Origin: Prevotella sp. P5-50
Lineage (GTDB): Bacteria > Bacteroidota > Bacteroidia > Bacteroidales > Bacteroidaceae
DNA: 64,000 nt
Direction: 5' to 3'
Assembly: GCF_002251295.1 (NCBI RefSeq)
Contig: NZ_NPJA01000033.1
Location: 235,289-299,288, forward strand
The notes under the pieces are model-generated. The model was given only the letters and a program-made list of their open reading frames with translations. It had not been told where the DNA came from and did not search any database. A program made the translations under genes and the position numbers. Of this stretch, positions 1 to 8,983 are shown piece by piece (the stretch's first letter is position 1; every line of letters begins with the position of its first letter).

Positions 1-195
1 TCTCACATCGTAGCGTTTGGGCGTATAGTAGAGCGTAGAATGTTTGGGCTGATACAGCTCTGGCATTTGCTTCACCTTCTTATCGATATGCAGATAAATA
101 TCGTTGCGATCATCGTCAAGCAACGAGAGCAACACATTGAGCAGGCTCCATTCATTATGAGCCATGATCAAATAGGCGTGTCTGTGGTTTGTCAT
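1..195 (-). CDS. GT14-type glycosyltransferase (core-2/I-branching family), N-terminal part only
   Basis: A 65-codon open frame starts at an ATG at 195-193 and runs off the left edge without a stop. It begins MTNHRHAYLIMAHNE and continues with LLDDDRNDIYLHIDKK. The pattern HAYLIMAHN...DIYLHIDKK is typical of the start of bacterial beta-1,6-N-acetylglucosaminyltransferase-like proteins (core-2/I-branching, GT14), which add sugars to surface glycans. It lies 18 bp downstream of the GT4 gene at 214-1359 and is probably co-transcribed with it. The catalytic part is outside the window, so donor and acceptor cannot be judged. The family call rests on recognition of the N-terminal motif. Confidence 0.8.
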   Translation of the reverse strand, partial: MTNHRHAYLIMAHNEWSLLNVLLSLLDDDRNDIYLHIDKKVKQMPELYQPKHSTLYYTPKRYDVR

Positions 196-213
196 TATCT
201 GTTAGTTGTTGGT

Positions 214-1359
214 TTAATGATTATCATTTTGAACTATCGTTTCAAACAGTTTCGTCCATTGTGGCATAATATTGTCTGAGGTAAATCTTGCAGCATTCAA
301 TCTTGCTCGTACTCCCAACCGTTCGCGCAACTCTTTGTTGTTGATGAGCAGTTCCATCTTTTCAGCCAACTGTTGGATATTGCCATTCTCTACCAAAAAG
401 CCATCTTCACCATCGCGAATAATATCACTCGGCCCATAAGGACAATCGAAAGAGACACAAGGTAAGCCACACGACATAGCTTCGACAAGCACGAGCCCCC
501 ACCCTTCATAGCGCGAACTCATCACATAGAAGGCGCTATTCTGATATTCTTTATAGATGTTGTCGGTCGTACCAGCGAAAGTCATAGACGATGTAAGACC
601 AGCTTTCTCCAACTGCTGTTGTAACTTCTGTAGGTCTCCACCATGTCCATAGACGACAAGTTGCCAATCAGGATGTCTTGCGGCTATAAGTTGCCAAGAC
701 TGAATCAATAGGTCGAAGCCCTTCTGTTCGTGAAGTCTGCCTACGGCAATTATCCTTTTCGGTCTATCTGCAACATCGGTTATTTTTTCTGGATAATTAG
801 TCACTACGTTATGAATAACCTCGATATTGTCATAGCCTTTCCAGCATGCCGCATCCTTATGAGTAAGAACAACAACCTTTTCACATCGTTTCAGCATCTT
901 CAACAGATGCTGCGAAATCTTTCGGTCTAACCATGGAATATGAGTAAAAATGTACTGTAACAAGCGTCCATAATAGACATGCGACTCTACTACGTGCCGA
1001 TAGGGCATGGATAAGATTTCGCGGAAAAGGAAAAGTGAATTAGTCGTGGATATGACCAGATTAGGCTGAATCTCGTCCAACAACTGTCGTAAGCGATGTT
1101 TAAACAATCGTGGCATAGTGAATTTGAAACGGATTCTCTTCAGCAATGGCATCGTGCCCGTTGTAAAAAACCTTGTGTTTAAATCGACATACCTGATTTT
1201 TTTAGACAAAGGATATGCGAAAGGATGGTTACCTTGTTCGTAAGTTACAAATACTATCTCATATCCTGCAACTTCTGCCAGCCAGTTCATCTTGTCACAG
1301 AAAATACGCTCTGTGCCACCTTTTGCTGCAAATGAACTGAATATATAGACTAACTTCAT
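214..1359 (-). CDS. Glycosyltransferase family 4 protein
   Basis: A 381-aa GT-B glycosyltransferase. The start is placed at MKLVYIFSSFAAKGGTERIF because that is the usual GT4 beginning (first strand plus GGTER loop). The longer open frame upstream encodes nothing recognisable and crosses the divergent promoter region. The C-terminal half has VGRLHEQKGFDLLIQ (donor-site loop) and EGWGLVLVEAMSCGLP, the E-x7-E nucleotide-sugar signature of retaining GT4 enzymes. No membrane segment or signal is visible, so the enzyme is probably cytoplasmic and acts on a lipid-linked precursor at the inner membrane. It is the first gene of a minus-strand unit with the GT14-like gene. Linkage and substrate cannot be read from the sequence. 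Confidence 0.88.
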   Translation of the reverse strand: MKLVYIFSSFAAKGGTERIFCDKMNWLAEVAGYEIVFVTYEQGNHPFAYPLSKKIRYVDLNTRFFTTGTMPLLKRIRFKFTMPRLFKHRLRQLLDEIQPNLVISTTNSLFLFREILSMPYRHVVESHVYYGRLLQYIFTHIPWLDRKISQHLLKMLKRCEKVVVLTHKDAACWKGYDNIEVIHNVVTNYPEKITDVADRPKRIIAVGRLHEQKGFDLLIQSWQLIAARHPDWQLVVYGHGGDLQKLQQQLEKAGLTSSMTFAGTTDNIYKEYQNSAFYVMSSRYEGWGLVLVEAMSCGLPCVSFDCPYGPSDIIRDGEDGFLVENGNIQQLAEKMELLINNKELRERLGVRARLNAARFTSDNIMPQWTKLFETIVQNDNH

Positions 1360-1380
1360 ATCTGAAATTGTTTGTTCGTG

Positions 1381-1439
1381 CAAATATATAAAATATTTCT
1401 TTATATCCATATACATTTCGTGTTTTTTTAGTAATTTTG
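1381..1439. promoter_or_regulatory. Divergent promoter region between two GT4 genes
   Basis: On the minus strand TATATTTG (1388-1381) fits the Bacteroidetes -7 consensus TAnnTTTG and lies 21 bp before the start at 1359. On the plus strand TAATTTTG (1432-1439) lies 17 bp before the ATG at 1457. No clear -33 TTTG is seen for either. Confidence 0.55.
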
Positions 1440-1456
1440 GCGGAAAAATCATTGGT

Positions 1457-2614
1457 ATGGCAAAAAAGGTATGCTTTTTGGTTGATTCCATCTTCAGTAT
1501 AGGAGGGGTGCAGCGCGTTACTGCAGTCATTGCCAAAGCGTTAAGCAACACCTATGAGGTGACTATTGTCACATTGGATGCTCCATCGGCTTACGATACA
1601 ACCCTCTACGGACTGGATGAATGTCAGATCAACTTCCGTTTCTTCCAATACCCTCCTGTAGGAAAATGGAAGAACCTGATGTGTAAGGCATATAGCTACC
1701 TCTATCGGAAAGTGTTGCCACAAACACACTTCACCTCTGACCTCTATGCGCATAGTTCTTTTCCATCAGAACTTCGGAATGCTTTGGTTGCTGAATTAGA
1801 CCGACAGTATGACGTCATCATTGGCGACCACGCACCATTGGCAGTCAGACTGGCAACATGCAAAAAACAGCTGAAAGGATCGAAATTGATGGGGTGGATA
1901 CACAATTCATACGATGCACTCTATGGCAAAGGGTCATTATATATAGGTGAGGAGTTGCAACAACACTATGAATACCAACTGTCGAAACTACAACATACCA
2001 TCGTTTTGTGTCATTGCGATGCCATCAAATATCATATCCCAACCGACGTGATCAATAATCCCCTAACCCTCAAACCGGGTCAGCCTTCTGACGGAACATC
2101 CAAGCGATTTCTTGCTATTGGACGTTTCTCGCCACTCCACAAGGGATTCGACATACTGATAGATGCCTTCTGTCTGTTTGCCCAACATAATAGCGAATGG
2201 CATCTGGATATAGTGGGTGAAGGTCAGGAAGGCGATCGCATCCAACGAATGATAGACAAATACAAGCTCAACGACAGAATCACTATCCATCCATTTACCA
2301 ACAATATCCAAGCGTATTATTCACGTGCTCAAGTCTATATATTGAGTTCGCGGTGGGAAGGGTGGGGGCTCGTGCTTGTTGAAGCAATGTCACATGGCCT
2401 TCCTGTGGTTTCTTCCGATCTCCCCGTGTGTCAAGAGATTATGGGCGATTTCGGCATGTACTTCAGAAATGGAGATGTTGAAGATCTGTCGCGCAGAATG
2501 GGCGTTGCCACCATGATCAATTGGAAAGAGAAGTCTGCTGAAGCCATGGACATTGCCAAAAACTTCAGTACCGACAGTATTATCAAACAATGGAAAGCAC
2601 TAATTGAAGAATGA
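1457..2614 (+). CDS. Glycosyltransferase family 4 protein
   Basis: A 385-aa GT-B enzyme. The N-terminus MAKKVCFLVDSIFSIGGVQRV is a typical GT4 acceptor-domain start with a GG loop. The donor domain has IGRFSPLHKGFDILIDAF, then EGWGLVLVEAMSHGLPVV with the paired glutamates of the family. It resembles WaaG/RfaG- or PglA-like transferases that extend LPS, capsule or exopolysaccharide. Its TGA overlaps the ATG of the GtrA-like gene (ATGA), so the two are translationally coupled. Substrate unknown. Confidence 0.88.
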   Translation: MAKKVCFLVDSIFSIGGVQRVTAVIAKALSNTYEVTIVTLDAPSAYDTTLYGLDECQINFRFFQYPPVGKWKNLMCKAYSYLYRKVLPQTHFTSDLYAHSSFPSELRNALVAELDRQYDVIIGDHAPLAVRLATCKKQLKGSKLMGWIHNSYDALYGKGSLYIGEELQQHYEYQLSKLQHTIVLCHCDAIKYHIPTDVINNPLTLKPGQPSDGTSKRFLAIGRFSPLHKGFDILIDAFCLFAQHNSEWHLDIVGEGQEGDRIQRMIDKYKLNDRITIHPFTNNIQAYYSRAQVYILSSRWEGWGLVLVEAMSHGLPVVSSDLPVCQEIMGDFGMYFRNGDVEDLSRRMGVATMINWKEKSAEAMDIAKNFSTDSIIKQWKALIEE

Positions 2615-2982
2615 AACACAGTAAGGGATTGGGAGAAATCATCCGTTTCGGCATTGTCGGAGTGATTGCCACCGGCATCCAATATGGCATATATTACTTG
2701 CTATTGGGGCAGCTCAACGAAACTGCTGCCAATACGGTGGGCTATCTGGTTAGCTTTGTCTGCAACTTCATCATGACAACCTACTTTACATTTCAGGTAA
2801 AACCCAATAGAAAGAAAGCAGGCGGCTTTGCCTTGAGTCATTTGGTCAACCTGATATTGCAAAACATATTCCTCAATTTATTCCTATGGCTGGGTGTTGC
2901 AAAAGAATGGGCGCCGTTGCCTATGTTTGCCATCTGCGTACCCATCAACTTCCTCTTGGTGCGGTTTTTCGTCAAACGTTAG
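2611..2982 (+). CDS. GtrA-family membrane protein
   Basis: A 123-aa protein of the small GtrA family (PF04138). It has about four hydrophobic segments (near residues 11-30, 40-58, 72-92 and 98-118), with the typical RFGIVGVIAT motif near the N-terminus and basic residues in the loops. GtrA proteins are thought to flip or position polyprenyl-phosphate-linked sugars for glycosyltransferases. It overlaps the upstream GT4 gene by four bases, which fits a joint role in surface-glycan decoration. The family is clear; the lipid-linked sugar is not known. Confidence 0.85.
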   Translation: MKHSKGLGEIIRFGIVGVIATGIQYGIYYLLLGQLNETAANTVGYLVSFVCNFIMTTYFTFQVKPNRKKAGGFALSHLVNLILQNIFLNLFLWLGVAKEWAPLPMFAICVPINFLLVRFFVKR

Positions 2983-2988
2983 TCAGAA

Positions 2989-4155
2989 TCAGTCTTTCAA
3001 CTGATGGGTTGGAAACACAGATTCAACCACTTTCTGCATCTGCACCTTCCACGACAGATGATCCACACTATGACGTATGACCATAGGATTCCATGATTGA
3101 CTATCTACAAAGTCGATGATATCACAGATATTGATGGGCGATTCATCTGCTGGAGCCTTTAAGACATAAAACTGATGATCGAAATCTTCATCTTGTTCGC
3201 TATATATAAAAGGTATGCCGCGAGTGGCATACTCACGGTTCTTCAAGGTCTTGATACGAGTTATACCACTACGATGGCGTCCTAAAGAACCGATGGCAAA
3301 CTGGCATTGGTTGAAGACATCATCCAATTCTGCACCAAACAAAGCTCCATGGAATATGACTTTATCCTTCAAACTATAATGGTCTATCAAAGTTTGAAAG
3401 CCTATCTGCTTGGAATTGCCTGTCATATACGTTTCATCCACTCCGCCCACAATATGGAAGATGACGTCACGCTTTACCTTGCTCGGCTGTTGGTAATAGA
3501 CACCCAAACCAGCTATCAATCGGTCGAAGCCGTGCCAATAATGCACCTCTGCCACACCGATCAGGTGAAGGGGATTGGATAATTGCGGAAACGCAGGATG
3601 CAAAGGTGTGCTATCCATATCCACACCATTGCTAATGCGGATGGTTTGCTGACCAAATATCTCCTGTTCGTCAGAGAAAGTGACGATGGCTGACATGGTT
3701 TGCGCCAATTGTTGGCGGTATTGTTTATTGATAAAGACACCCAACCGCACATTCCATCCATAGTCGTGAGTATATTCCGAATCATAGGGATAGGTGGGGA
3801 TTTCGGTAACTGCCACTATTCCCTTTGATCGCAATCTACGGAAGAAACGAATTAGGAAGGGATTGGCATTATGAAAGCTACGGGCATAGACGAACGCTAT
3901 TCCCTCACGAAGACAGTAGTCATACACACAGCGATAGTCAACACGCTGACGCACAGCAGCCAAGCGTCCCTTGCCATAATCCTGTATAACCTGACCATCA
4001 ATATATCGACAACGATGGCCTTCGGGAGAGAAAGCATAGTAGCAGAGGCGGACATCGTGTCCGTTTTCACGCAGTCCCTTCACTTGATAGTGAATCTTCT
4101 TGCTGATACCGCTATAGTCGGAAAATCCGTGGTAAACGAGGAAGAGTATCTTCAT
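2989..4155 (-). CDS. Glycosyltransferase, GT4-like
   Basis: A 388-aa protein convergent with the GtrA gene (6 bp gap). The N-terminus MKILFLVYHGFSDYSGISKKI and the HDVRLCYYAF strand are typical of GT-B acceptor domains. The central ISNGVDMDSTPLHP and LIGVAEVHYWHGFDRLI segments match the linker and donor-site loop. The C-terminal region KNREYATRGIPFIYSEQD stands in for the usual E-x7-E segment and is less canonical than in the neighbouring enzymes. It is probably a cytoplasmic transferase for surface polysaccharide. A -7 box (TACTTTTG, 4183-4176) lies 20 bp before the start. Confidence 0.75.
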   Translation of the reverse strand: MKILFLVYHGFSDYSGISKKIHYQVKGLRENGHDVRLCYYAFSPEGHRCRYIDGQVIQDYGKGRLAAVRQRVDYRCVYDYCLREGIAFVYARSFHNANPFLIRFFRRLRSKGIVAVTEIPTYPYDSEYTHDYGWNVRLGVFINKQYRQQLAQTMSAIVTFSDEQEIFGQQTIRISNGVDMDSTPLHPAFPQLSNPLHLIGVAEVHYWHGFDRLIAGLGVYYQQPSKVKRDVIFHIVGGVDETYMTGNSKQIGFQTLIDHYSLKDKVIFHGALFGAELDDVFNQCQFAIGSLGRHRSGITRIKTLKNREYATRGIPFIYSEQDEDFDHQFYVLKAPADESPINICDIIDFVDSQSWNPMVIRHSVDHLSWKVQMQKVVESVFPTHQLKD

Positions 4156-4175
4156 CCTTATAGTATTTATCTTTG

Positions 4176-4183
4176 CAAAAGTA
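4176..4183 (-). promoter_or_regulatory. Candidate -7 box for the GT4-like gene
   Basis: TACTTTTG on the minus strand fits TAnnTTTG. No good -33 element is seen at the expected distance. Confidence 0.45.
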
Positions 4184-4249
4184 TAGATTATTTTCGAAAA
4201 ATCACCATAAAATTTGCATTTTTACACTTTTAGTAGTACCTTTACCGCC

Positions 4250-4846
4250 ATGAAAGACAAAGAAACGATGCGAGAACGGCTGAAAGCAAGTCCACGATTG
4301 AAACATCTGTTGGACTGTATCATCATGAACCAACGAGATGCACGCCCCCGATGGTACATCAGAATACTGGCGCCTCTCTATCAACATCGTGGTCGCAGTT
4401 CGAAGATATACAGTAGTGTGAGGATGGACACCCCACCCTACCGAAAGTTTTCGCTTGGCAAGAATAGTGTGATAGAATCGTTCTGCTGTATCAACAATGC
4501 TGTAGGCGACGTCAGTATTGGTAATCACACGCGCATCGGGCTTCATTGCACAGTAATCGGCCCTGTAGCAATCGGCAATCATGTCAATCTGGCACAAGGC
4601 ATCACCGTAACTGCGCTCAACCATAATTTCGCAGACACCAATCTACGTATTGATGCGCAAGGTATCAGCACACAACCTATTATTATCGGCGATGACGTAT
4701 GGATTGGCGCCAATGCCGTCATCCTCCCTGGTGTTTCCATCGGTTGCCATTCGGTTGTTGCAGCAGGTGCTGTGGTCAGCAAAGATGTGCCCGACCATTG
4801 CGTCGTGGCTGGTGTTCCAGCAAGAATTATCAAGAGACTGGACTAA
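4250..4846 (+). CDS. Hexapeptide-repeat acyltransferase (LbH family)
   Basis: A 198-aa left-handed beta-helix protein. From about residue 75 it has repeated hexapeptides ([51 protein letters not shown]) and ends in the typical [12 protein letters not shown] of O-acetyltransferases. The ALNHNF segment probably holds the catalytic histidine. These enzymes transfer acetyl from acetyl-CoA to a sugar hydroxyl or amino group, here probably on the surface polysaccharide made by the surrounding glycosyltransferases. The start at [11 protein letters not shown] follows a TACCTTTA box; a second Met 18 bp further in is also possible. Confidence 0.85.
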   Translation: MKDKETMRERLKASPRLKHLLDCIIMNQRDARPRWYIRILAPLYQHRGRSSKIYSSVRMDTPPYRKFSLGKNSVIESFCCINNAVGDVSIGNHTRIGLHCTVIGPVAIGNHVNLAQGITVTALNHNFADTNLRIDAQGISTQPIIIGDDVWIGANAVILPGVSIGCHSVVAAGAVVSKDVPDHCVVAGVPARIIKRLD

Positions 4847-4886
4847 ATAATTTTTGAGAACAATTTCCCCATATAAGGACTGTGAG

Positions 4887-6017
4887 ATGATGAGAATTGG
4901 TATTGAAGCGCAACGCATATTCCGCAAGAACAAACACGGCATGGATTTCGTGGTTCTTCAAGAGATTAAAGAACTGCAAAAGATGGATACCCCACATGAG
5001 TATTTTGTCTTTGTCAAACCTGGTGTTGATCGCTGTATAGAGAGTTCTGAACATGTTCACATCATCGAAGTCAATTGTCCGTCCTATCCGCTTTGGGAAC
5101 AATGGGCTTTACCACGTGCCGCAAGAAAAGCAGGTGTAGATATTTTGCATTGCACAAGCAATACGGCACCTATCTGGTGCGACATTCCATTGGTGCTGAC
5201 GCTGCACGACATCATCTTTCTGGAGCCACGCGACAAAAAGAATAAATCGCTCTATCAAAACCTGGGTTATTTCTACCGCCGATGGAATGTGCCTCGCATT
5301 CTGAAGAAATGTCGCCGCATCATTACGGTATCTGATTTTGAATTAGGCAATATCAAACAGAAACTTCAACTGCCCGACAGCCAGTTGAAGATGATTTATA
5401 ACGGTTACAACGAGTGGTTTCGTCCTATAGAAAGTGACAAACAACAATACAGAAAATATATTGCCGATGCTGGCTATTTCTTCTTCCTTGGCAATACCGA
5501 TCCGAAAAAGAATACGGAACGCACGCTTGTGGCTTATGCCAAATATCTGGAACTATCAGAAGTGAAACGTCCTTTGCTTATGGCTGATCTTGACCAAGAA
5601 TATCTCAATGGCATCATCGAGCGCAACGGCATAGAGGCTATCCGTGACCACATCGTGATACCTGGATACATTATCAATAGCGATTTACCTTATATCTACA
5701 ATAATGCCTTTGCATTTCTCTACACATCATTGCGTGAGAGTTTCGGCATTCCTTTGCTTGAAGCCATGGCTTGTGGCACACCTGTTATCACATCAAACAA
5801 ATCTTCCATGCCTGAAATAGCTGGTCATGACGCCATTCTTATTAACCCTGAAAGTAGTGATGAGATTGCGTTGAAGATGTTGCAACTGGAACGTGATACA
5901 GACTTCTACCAACGACAGAAGGCTGTAGGACTGGAGAGAGCCAAACTCTTCTCATGGCGCAAGACGACAGAAAACCTGCTTCGTCTTTATGAAGAGGTGT
6001 ATAAGGAAATAAAATAA
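4887..6017 (+). CDS. Glycosyltransferase family 4 protein (mannosyltransferase-like)
   Basis: A 376-aa GT-B enzyme. The start is set at MMRIGIEAQRIF because AAGGA (4875-4879) sits 7 bp upstream and the motif is the usual family beginning; the upstream extension is poor. The donor domain has GNTDPKKNTERTLVAYAKY and ESFGIPLLEAMACGTPVI, the E-x7-E signature, followed by MPEIAGHDAILINP. This arrangement is common in GT4 mannosyl- or rhamnosyltransferases of polysaccharide clusters. It follows the acyltransferase by 40 bp and is probably in the same unit. Substrate not determinable. Confidence 0.88.
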   Translation: MMRIGIEAQRIFRKNKHGMDFVVLQEIKELQKMDTPHEYFVFVKPGVDRCIESSEHVHIIEVNCPSYPLWEQWALPRAARKAGVDILHCTSNTAPIWCDIPLVLTLHDIIFLEPRDKKNKSLYQNLGYFYRRWNVPRILKKCRRIITVSDFELGNIKQKLQLPDSQLKMIYNGYNEWFRPIESDKQQYRKYIADAGYFFFLGNTDPKKNTERTLVAYAKYLELSEVKRPLLMADLDQEYLNGIIERNGIEAIRDHIVIPGYIINSDLPYIYNNAFAFLYTSLRESFGIPLLEAMACGTPVITSNKSSMPEIAGHDAILINPESSDEIALKMLQLERDTDFYQRQKAVGLERAKLFSWRKTTENLLRLYEEVYKEIK

Positions 6018-6034
6018 GTATGTTTGATTGGTCG

Positions 6035-6379
6035 CTAATCAAATAGACTAAGCGAAAGATCTTGCTGTTGAGGTTTCTCATCTTCGGCTTCCTCGATGTT
6101 TTCATGCTCTTGAAATTCGAGCATGAGTTGTCGGGCATCTGCCGAACCTTTGGTATTGAGACGATAATAACCTCTGCGTTCTGTTCTCTCTATGAGCGAC
6201 AAAGACGATCGTGAATTGCGTAAGAGATACTGTTGTACATAGGTGCGTATTTCCTCAAAGTCGGGAGATACAAAAAACGACACATTCATATTAAAGACGT
6301 GTCTTGCTATGGTTTGAACCGAAATGCCGCGCTCGCCAGCTTCAGTCAATATATGTAGAATCTGTTGGTCGTATGTCAT
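6035..6379 (-). CDS. Small putative winged-helix protein, unknown function
   Basis: A 114-aa soluble protein. Residues 1-35 (DQQILHILTEAGERGISVQTIARHVFN) look like a helix-turn-helix of the winged-helix type. The middle is basic with a YYRLN strand (a possible wing), and the C-terminus is acidic and ends LSLSLFD. It is convergent with the GT4 gene (17 bp gap) and follows a terminator from the upstream gene. No specific family name is recognised. DNA binding is an inference from the N-terminal pattern only. Confidence 0.6.
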   Translation of the reverse strand: MTYDQQILHILTEAGERGISVQTIARHVFNMNVSFFVSPDFEEIRTYVQQYLLRNSRSSLSLIERTERRGYYRLNTKGSADARQLMLEFQEHENIEEAEDEKPQQQDLSLSLFD

Positions 6380-6388
6380 TTGTTAGGA

Positions 6389-6422
6389 AAGAAAAGGCCG
6401 ATAAGCGAAAAACTTACCGGCC
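6389..6422 (-). terminator. Rho-independent terminator
   Basis: Stem GGCCGGTAAG/CTTATCGGCC read on the minus strand (6422-6413 with 6405-6396), followed by TTTTCTTT. It ends the winged-helix gene at 6445-6744. Confidence 0.8.
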
Positions 6423-6444
6423 TCTTCTATAGTTTCATATTGGA

Positions 6445-6744
6445 TTATGCCAATGTGATTTTGTCTTCAGCCGAAACGAGCTTACCCTCTTTGAAGAGCC
6501 ATCCCAGACCGAGGAGAGTTTCCTCTTCGCTGATTTTAGCAGCTTTGGCAATTTCCTTAACGGTCAGTGCCTTTTCTGCAGCAGCGAGTGCCTGATATAC
6601 ATCACCAGCCTTGAAGCCGATATTCTCTGCATTGACTACTACTTCAGCAACCTTCTTGGCTGCGGGTTTCTTTACGGTTGCCTTTTTAGGCTCAGCAACT
6701 TTAGCAGTTGCAGTTGCCTTCTTTGTTGTTTTTTTCTCTGTCAT
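6445..6744 (-). CDS. Winged-helix protein with histone H1-like basic tail (DUF2582-like)
   Basis: A 99-aa protein in two parts. Residues 1-37 are a low-complexity Lys/Ala/Thr/Pro tail (TEKKTTKK, KKATVKKPAAKK) like the basic tails of bacterial histone H1-like proteins. Residues 40-99 (GFKAGDVYQALAAAEKALTV... LGLGWLFKEGKLV) match the small winged-helix domain of the DUF2582 type. The start is set at MTEKKTTKK; nine extra upstream codons lack a ribosome-binding sequence. It may bind DNA or RNA non-specifically. A TAAATTTG box lies 50 bp upstream and a terminator follows, so it is monocistronic. Confidence 0.75.
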   Translation of the reverse strand: MTEKKTTKKATATAKVAEPKKATVKKPAAKKVAEVVVNAENIGFKAGDVYQALAAAEKALTVKEIAKAAKISEEETLLGLGWLFKEGKLVSAEDKITLA

Positions 6745-6794
6745 AGTTACGTTAAATAATACACTATTCAATATCTTTCCCTAACATTCCGTTG

Positions 6795-6802
6795 CAAATT
6801 TA
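6795..6802 (-). promoter_or_regulatory. Candidate -7 box for the winged-helix gene
   Basis: TAAATTTG on the minus strand fits TAnnTTTG. It would give a leader of about 45 nt. Confidence 0.45.
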
Positions 6803-6857
6803 GGTAAAATCTTATAATATATTAACGTATTAACATGAAATTTACACTTTTACCGCT

Positions 6858-8618
6858 TTATTCTTGACGTAGGTCAATAGACAGGTTAAGTTCTTCTAAC
6901 TGTTTGGCATCAAGCTCACCCGGTGCGTCGAGCATCACATCGCGTCCGCTATTATTCTTTGGGAAAGCGATGCAGTCGCGGATGGAATCGAGTCCTGCCA
7001 TAATGCTTACGAAGCGGTCGAGACCGAAGGCAAGTCCTGCATGAGGGGGTGCGCCATACTTGAAGGCATTGATGAGGAAGCCAAACTGTGCCATTGCCTT
7101 TTCGGGTGTGAAGCCCAAAATCTGGAACATTTTCTCCTGAAGTTTACCATCATGGATACGGAGTGAACCTCCACCGACTTCGATGCCGTTGCAGACAAAG
7201 TCGTAGGCCACCGCACGCACACGTTCTGGATGTTCATCAAGCAAGGGGATGTCGTCTGGATTAGGCAATGTGAATGGGTGGTGAGTTGCCATGAGGCGCT
7301 GTTCTTCATCGCTCCATTCAAAGAGTGGGAAATCGACAATCCACAGACACTCAAACTTGTTTTTATCGCGCAGTCCGAGGCGGTCGCCCATCTCCAAGCG
7401 TAGTGTACAGAGTTGTACGCGAGTCTTATTGGCATTGTCACCACTGAGGATGAGTACGAGGTCGCCATCTTTTGCACCTGTCTTTTCTTTGAGCTGTGCC
7501 CATACTTCAGGAGTATAGAACTTGTCTATGCTGCTCTTGACAGTACCGTCGGCATTGTATTTCACATAAACCAATCCCTTGGCGCCTACCTGTGGACGTT
7601 TCACAAATTCGGTCAGTTGGTCGAGTTGTTTGCGGGTATAGTCAGCGCAACCTGGCACAACAATACCGCCGATATATTCTGCCTCGTTGAATACTGAGAA
7701 TGAACCAGTTCCTTTGAGCACATCCATCATTTCGACAAATTCCATGCCGAAGCGCAAATCGGGTTTATCGGAACCGAAACGACGCATAGCATCATGCCAT
7801 GTCATACGTTGCATCTTAGGAATCTCTACGCCGCGAATTTCTTTAAAGAGATGGCGTGCGAGATCTTCGAATATCTGAAGTACGTCTTCCTGGTCGGCAA
7901 ACGACATTTCGCAGTCTATCTGTGTGAACTCTGGCTGACGGTCAGCGCGCAAGTCTTCATCGCGGAAACACTTGGCAATCTGAAAATAGCGATCGAATCC
8001 ACTCACCATCAAGAGCTGTTTCAAGGTCTGTGGACTCTGTGGCAAAGCATAGAACTGACCGGGATTCATACGGCTGGGCACCACGAAGTCACGTGCGCCT
8101 TCAGGAGTACTTCCAATAAGTATTGGAGTCTCAACCTCTATAAAGTTCTGATTGTCGAGGAAGTTACGAATCAAGATGGTCATACGGTGACGCAGTTCAA
8201 GATTCTTTCTCACAACAGCACGGCGCAGGTCGAGATATCTGTATTTCATGCGGATATCATCTCCACCGTCAGTATTATCTTCAATAGTGAATGGCGGTGT
8301 AAGGCTCTCGCTCAACACGTTGAGTTGTTTGGCAAGAATTTCAATATCGCCAGTAGGCATTTTAGCATTCTTCGATTGGCGCTCGCTGACTTTACCCGTC
8401 ACCTGTATGCACCATTCGCGTCCCATGCGGTTGGCCTGTTCGCAGAGTGCGGCATCAGCCGACTCATCGAATACCAACTGTGTGATTCCGTAGCGGTCGC
8501 GCAGGTCAACGAATGTCATACCGCCCATCTTACGTGTTCTTTGTACCCATCCGGCAAGTGTCACTTCGCTGCCGGCATCAGTGAGTCTAAGCTCACCGCA
8601 AGTTTTTGTTCTGTACAT
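6858..8618 (-). CDS. aspS: Aspartyl-tRNA synthetase
   Basis: A 586-aa class II synthetase that charges tRNA-Asp with aspartate in the cytoplasm, of normal length for the bacterial type. The start at [12 protein letters not shown] is the family's usual beginning; the longer frame runs into the promoter repeat. Visible parts are the N-terminal OB-fold anticodon domain (about 1-115, [19 protein letters not shown]), motif 2 [18 protein letters not shown], the bacterial GAD insertion, and motif 3 GLAFGLDRF with a PPHAGLA loop. Transcription probably starts from the perfect promoter at 8652-8682, one of three tandem copies in repeats upstream. Confidence 0.98.
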   Translation of the reverse strand: MYRTKTCGELRLTDAGSEVTLAGWVQRTRKMGGMTFVDLRDRYGITQLVFDESADAALCEQANRMGREWCIQVTGKVSERQSKNAKMPTGDIEILAKQLNVLSESLTPPFTIEDNTDGGDDIRMKYRYLDLRRAVVRKNLELRHRMTILIRNFLDNQNFIEVETPILIGSTPEGARDFVVPSRMNPGQFYALPQSPQTLKQLLMVSGFDRYFQIAKCFRDEDLRADRQPEFTQIDCEMSFADQEDVLQIFEDLARHLFKEIRGVEIPKMQRMTWHDAMRRFGSDKPDLRFGMEFVEMMDVLKGTGSFSVFNEAEYIGGIVVPGCADYTRKQLDQLTEFVKRPQVGAKGLVYVKYNADGTVKSSIDKFYTPEVWAQLKEKTGAKDGDLVLILSGDNANKTRVQLCTLRLEMGDRLGLRDKNKFECLWIVDFPLFEWSDEEQRLMATHHPFTLPNPDDIPLLDEHPERVRAVAYDFVCNGIEVGGGSLRIHDGKLQEKMFQILGFTPEKAMAQFGFLINAFKYGAPPHAGLAFGLDRFVSIMAGLDSIRDCIAFPKNNSGRDVMLDAPGELDAKQLEELNLSIDLRQE

Positions 8619-8650
8619 TATCTTACGTTTTTTATTCTTTCTTTTAGTTT

Positions 8651-8930
8651 GCAAAGGTACGAATAAGTGAGCGAAATGCAAAAGGAAAACCCGTTTTTCT
8701 TTTCATTTCCGAACGAGAGTACCTAAGATGCGTAGCATCAAAGGTACGAATAAGTGAGCAGAATACAAAAAGAAAAAAGCAATTTTCTTTTTTTATTCTC
8801 GAACGCAAGTACCTTGGACTATAAGTCAAAGGTACGAATAAGTGAGCAGAATACAAAAAGAAAAAAGCAATTTACTTTTTTATTCTCGAACGCAAGTACC
8901 TAAGCGACTATGGCGCAGAGGTACGAATTT
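8651..8930. repeat. Three tandem ~88-bp palindromic repeats carrying minus-strand promoters
   Basis: Units begin at CAAAGGTACGAATAAGTGAG at 8652, 8739 and 8827 (87-88 bp period); a fourth partial GGTACGAA follows at 8920. Each unit is an imperfect inverted repeat. One arm is GGTACGAATAAGTGAGC plus an A-rich run; the other is a T-rich run plus ATTCTCGAACGCAAGTACC. The first arm read on the minus strand is TTTG-N19-TACCTTTG, a perfect Bacteroidetes promoter. A two-unit relative precedes pyrG at 11313-11430. With the leaders, they fill the gene-free stretch between aspS and the DUF1573 gene. Confidence 0.85.
8652..8682 (-). promoter_or_regulatory. aspS promoter inside repeat
   Basis: On the minus strand TTTG (8682-8679), 19-bp spacer, TACCTTTG (8659-8652). 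Predicted transcription start near 8645, leader about 27 nt. Identical TTTG-N19-TACCTTTG arrangements recur at 8739 and 8827. Confidence 0.75.
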
Positions 8931-8983
8931 TTCTCTTTCAAACTACCTATTGGCTACTACAAAGGCCATTTATACCTTATTCT

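Noticed and set aside
214..1551. Longer 445-codon version of the first GT4
   Set aside because: The extra 64 codons overlap the divergent promoter and the next gene; the family start is at 1359.
7794..8666. 290-codon plus-strand frame opposite aspS
   Set aside because: Antisense shadow of a conserved synthetase; no family match and no start signal.
8644..8856. Open frame starting MYSAHLFVPL (also at 11401)
   Set aside because: The peptide is simply a translation of the promoter repeat and recurs wherever the repeat does.
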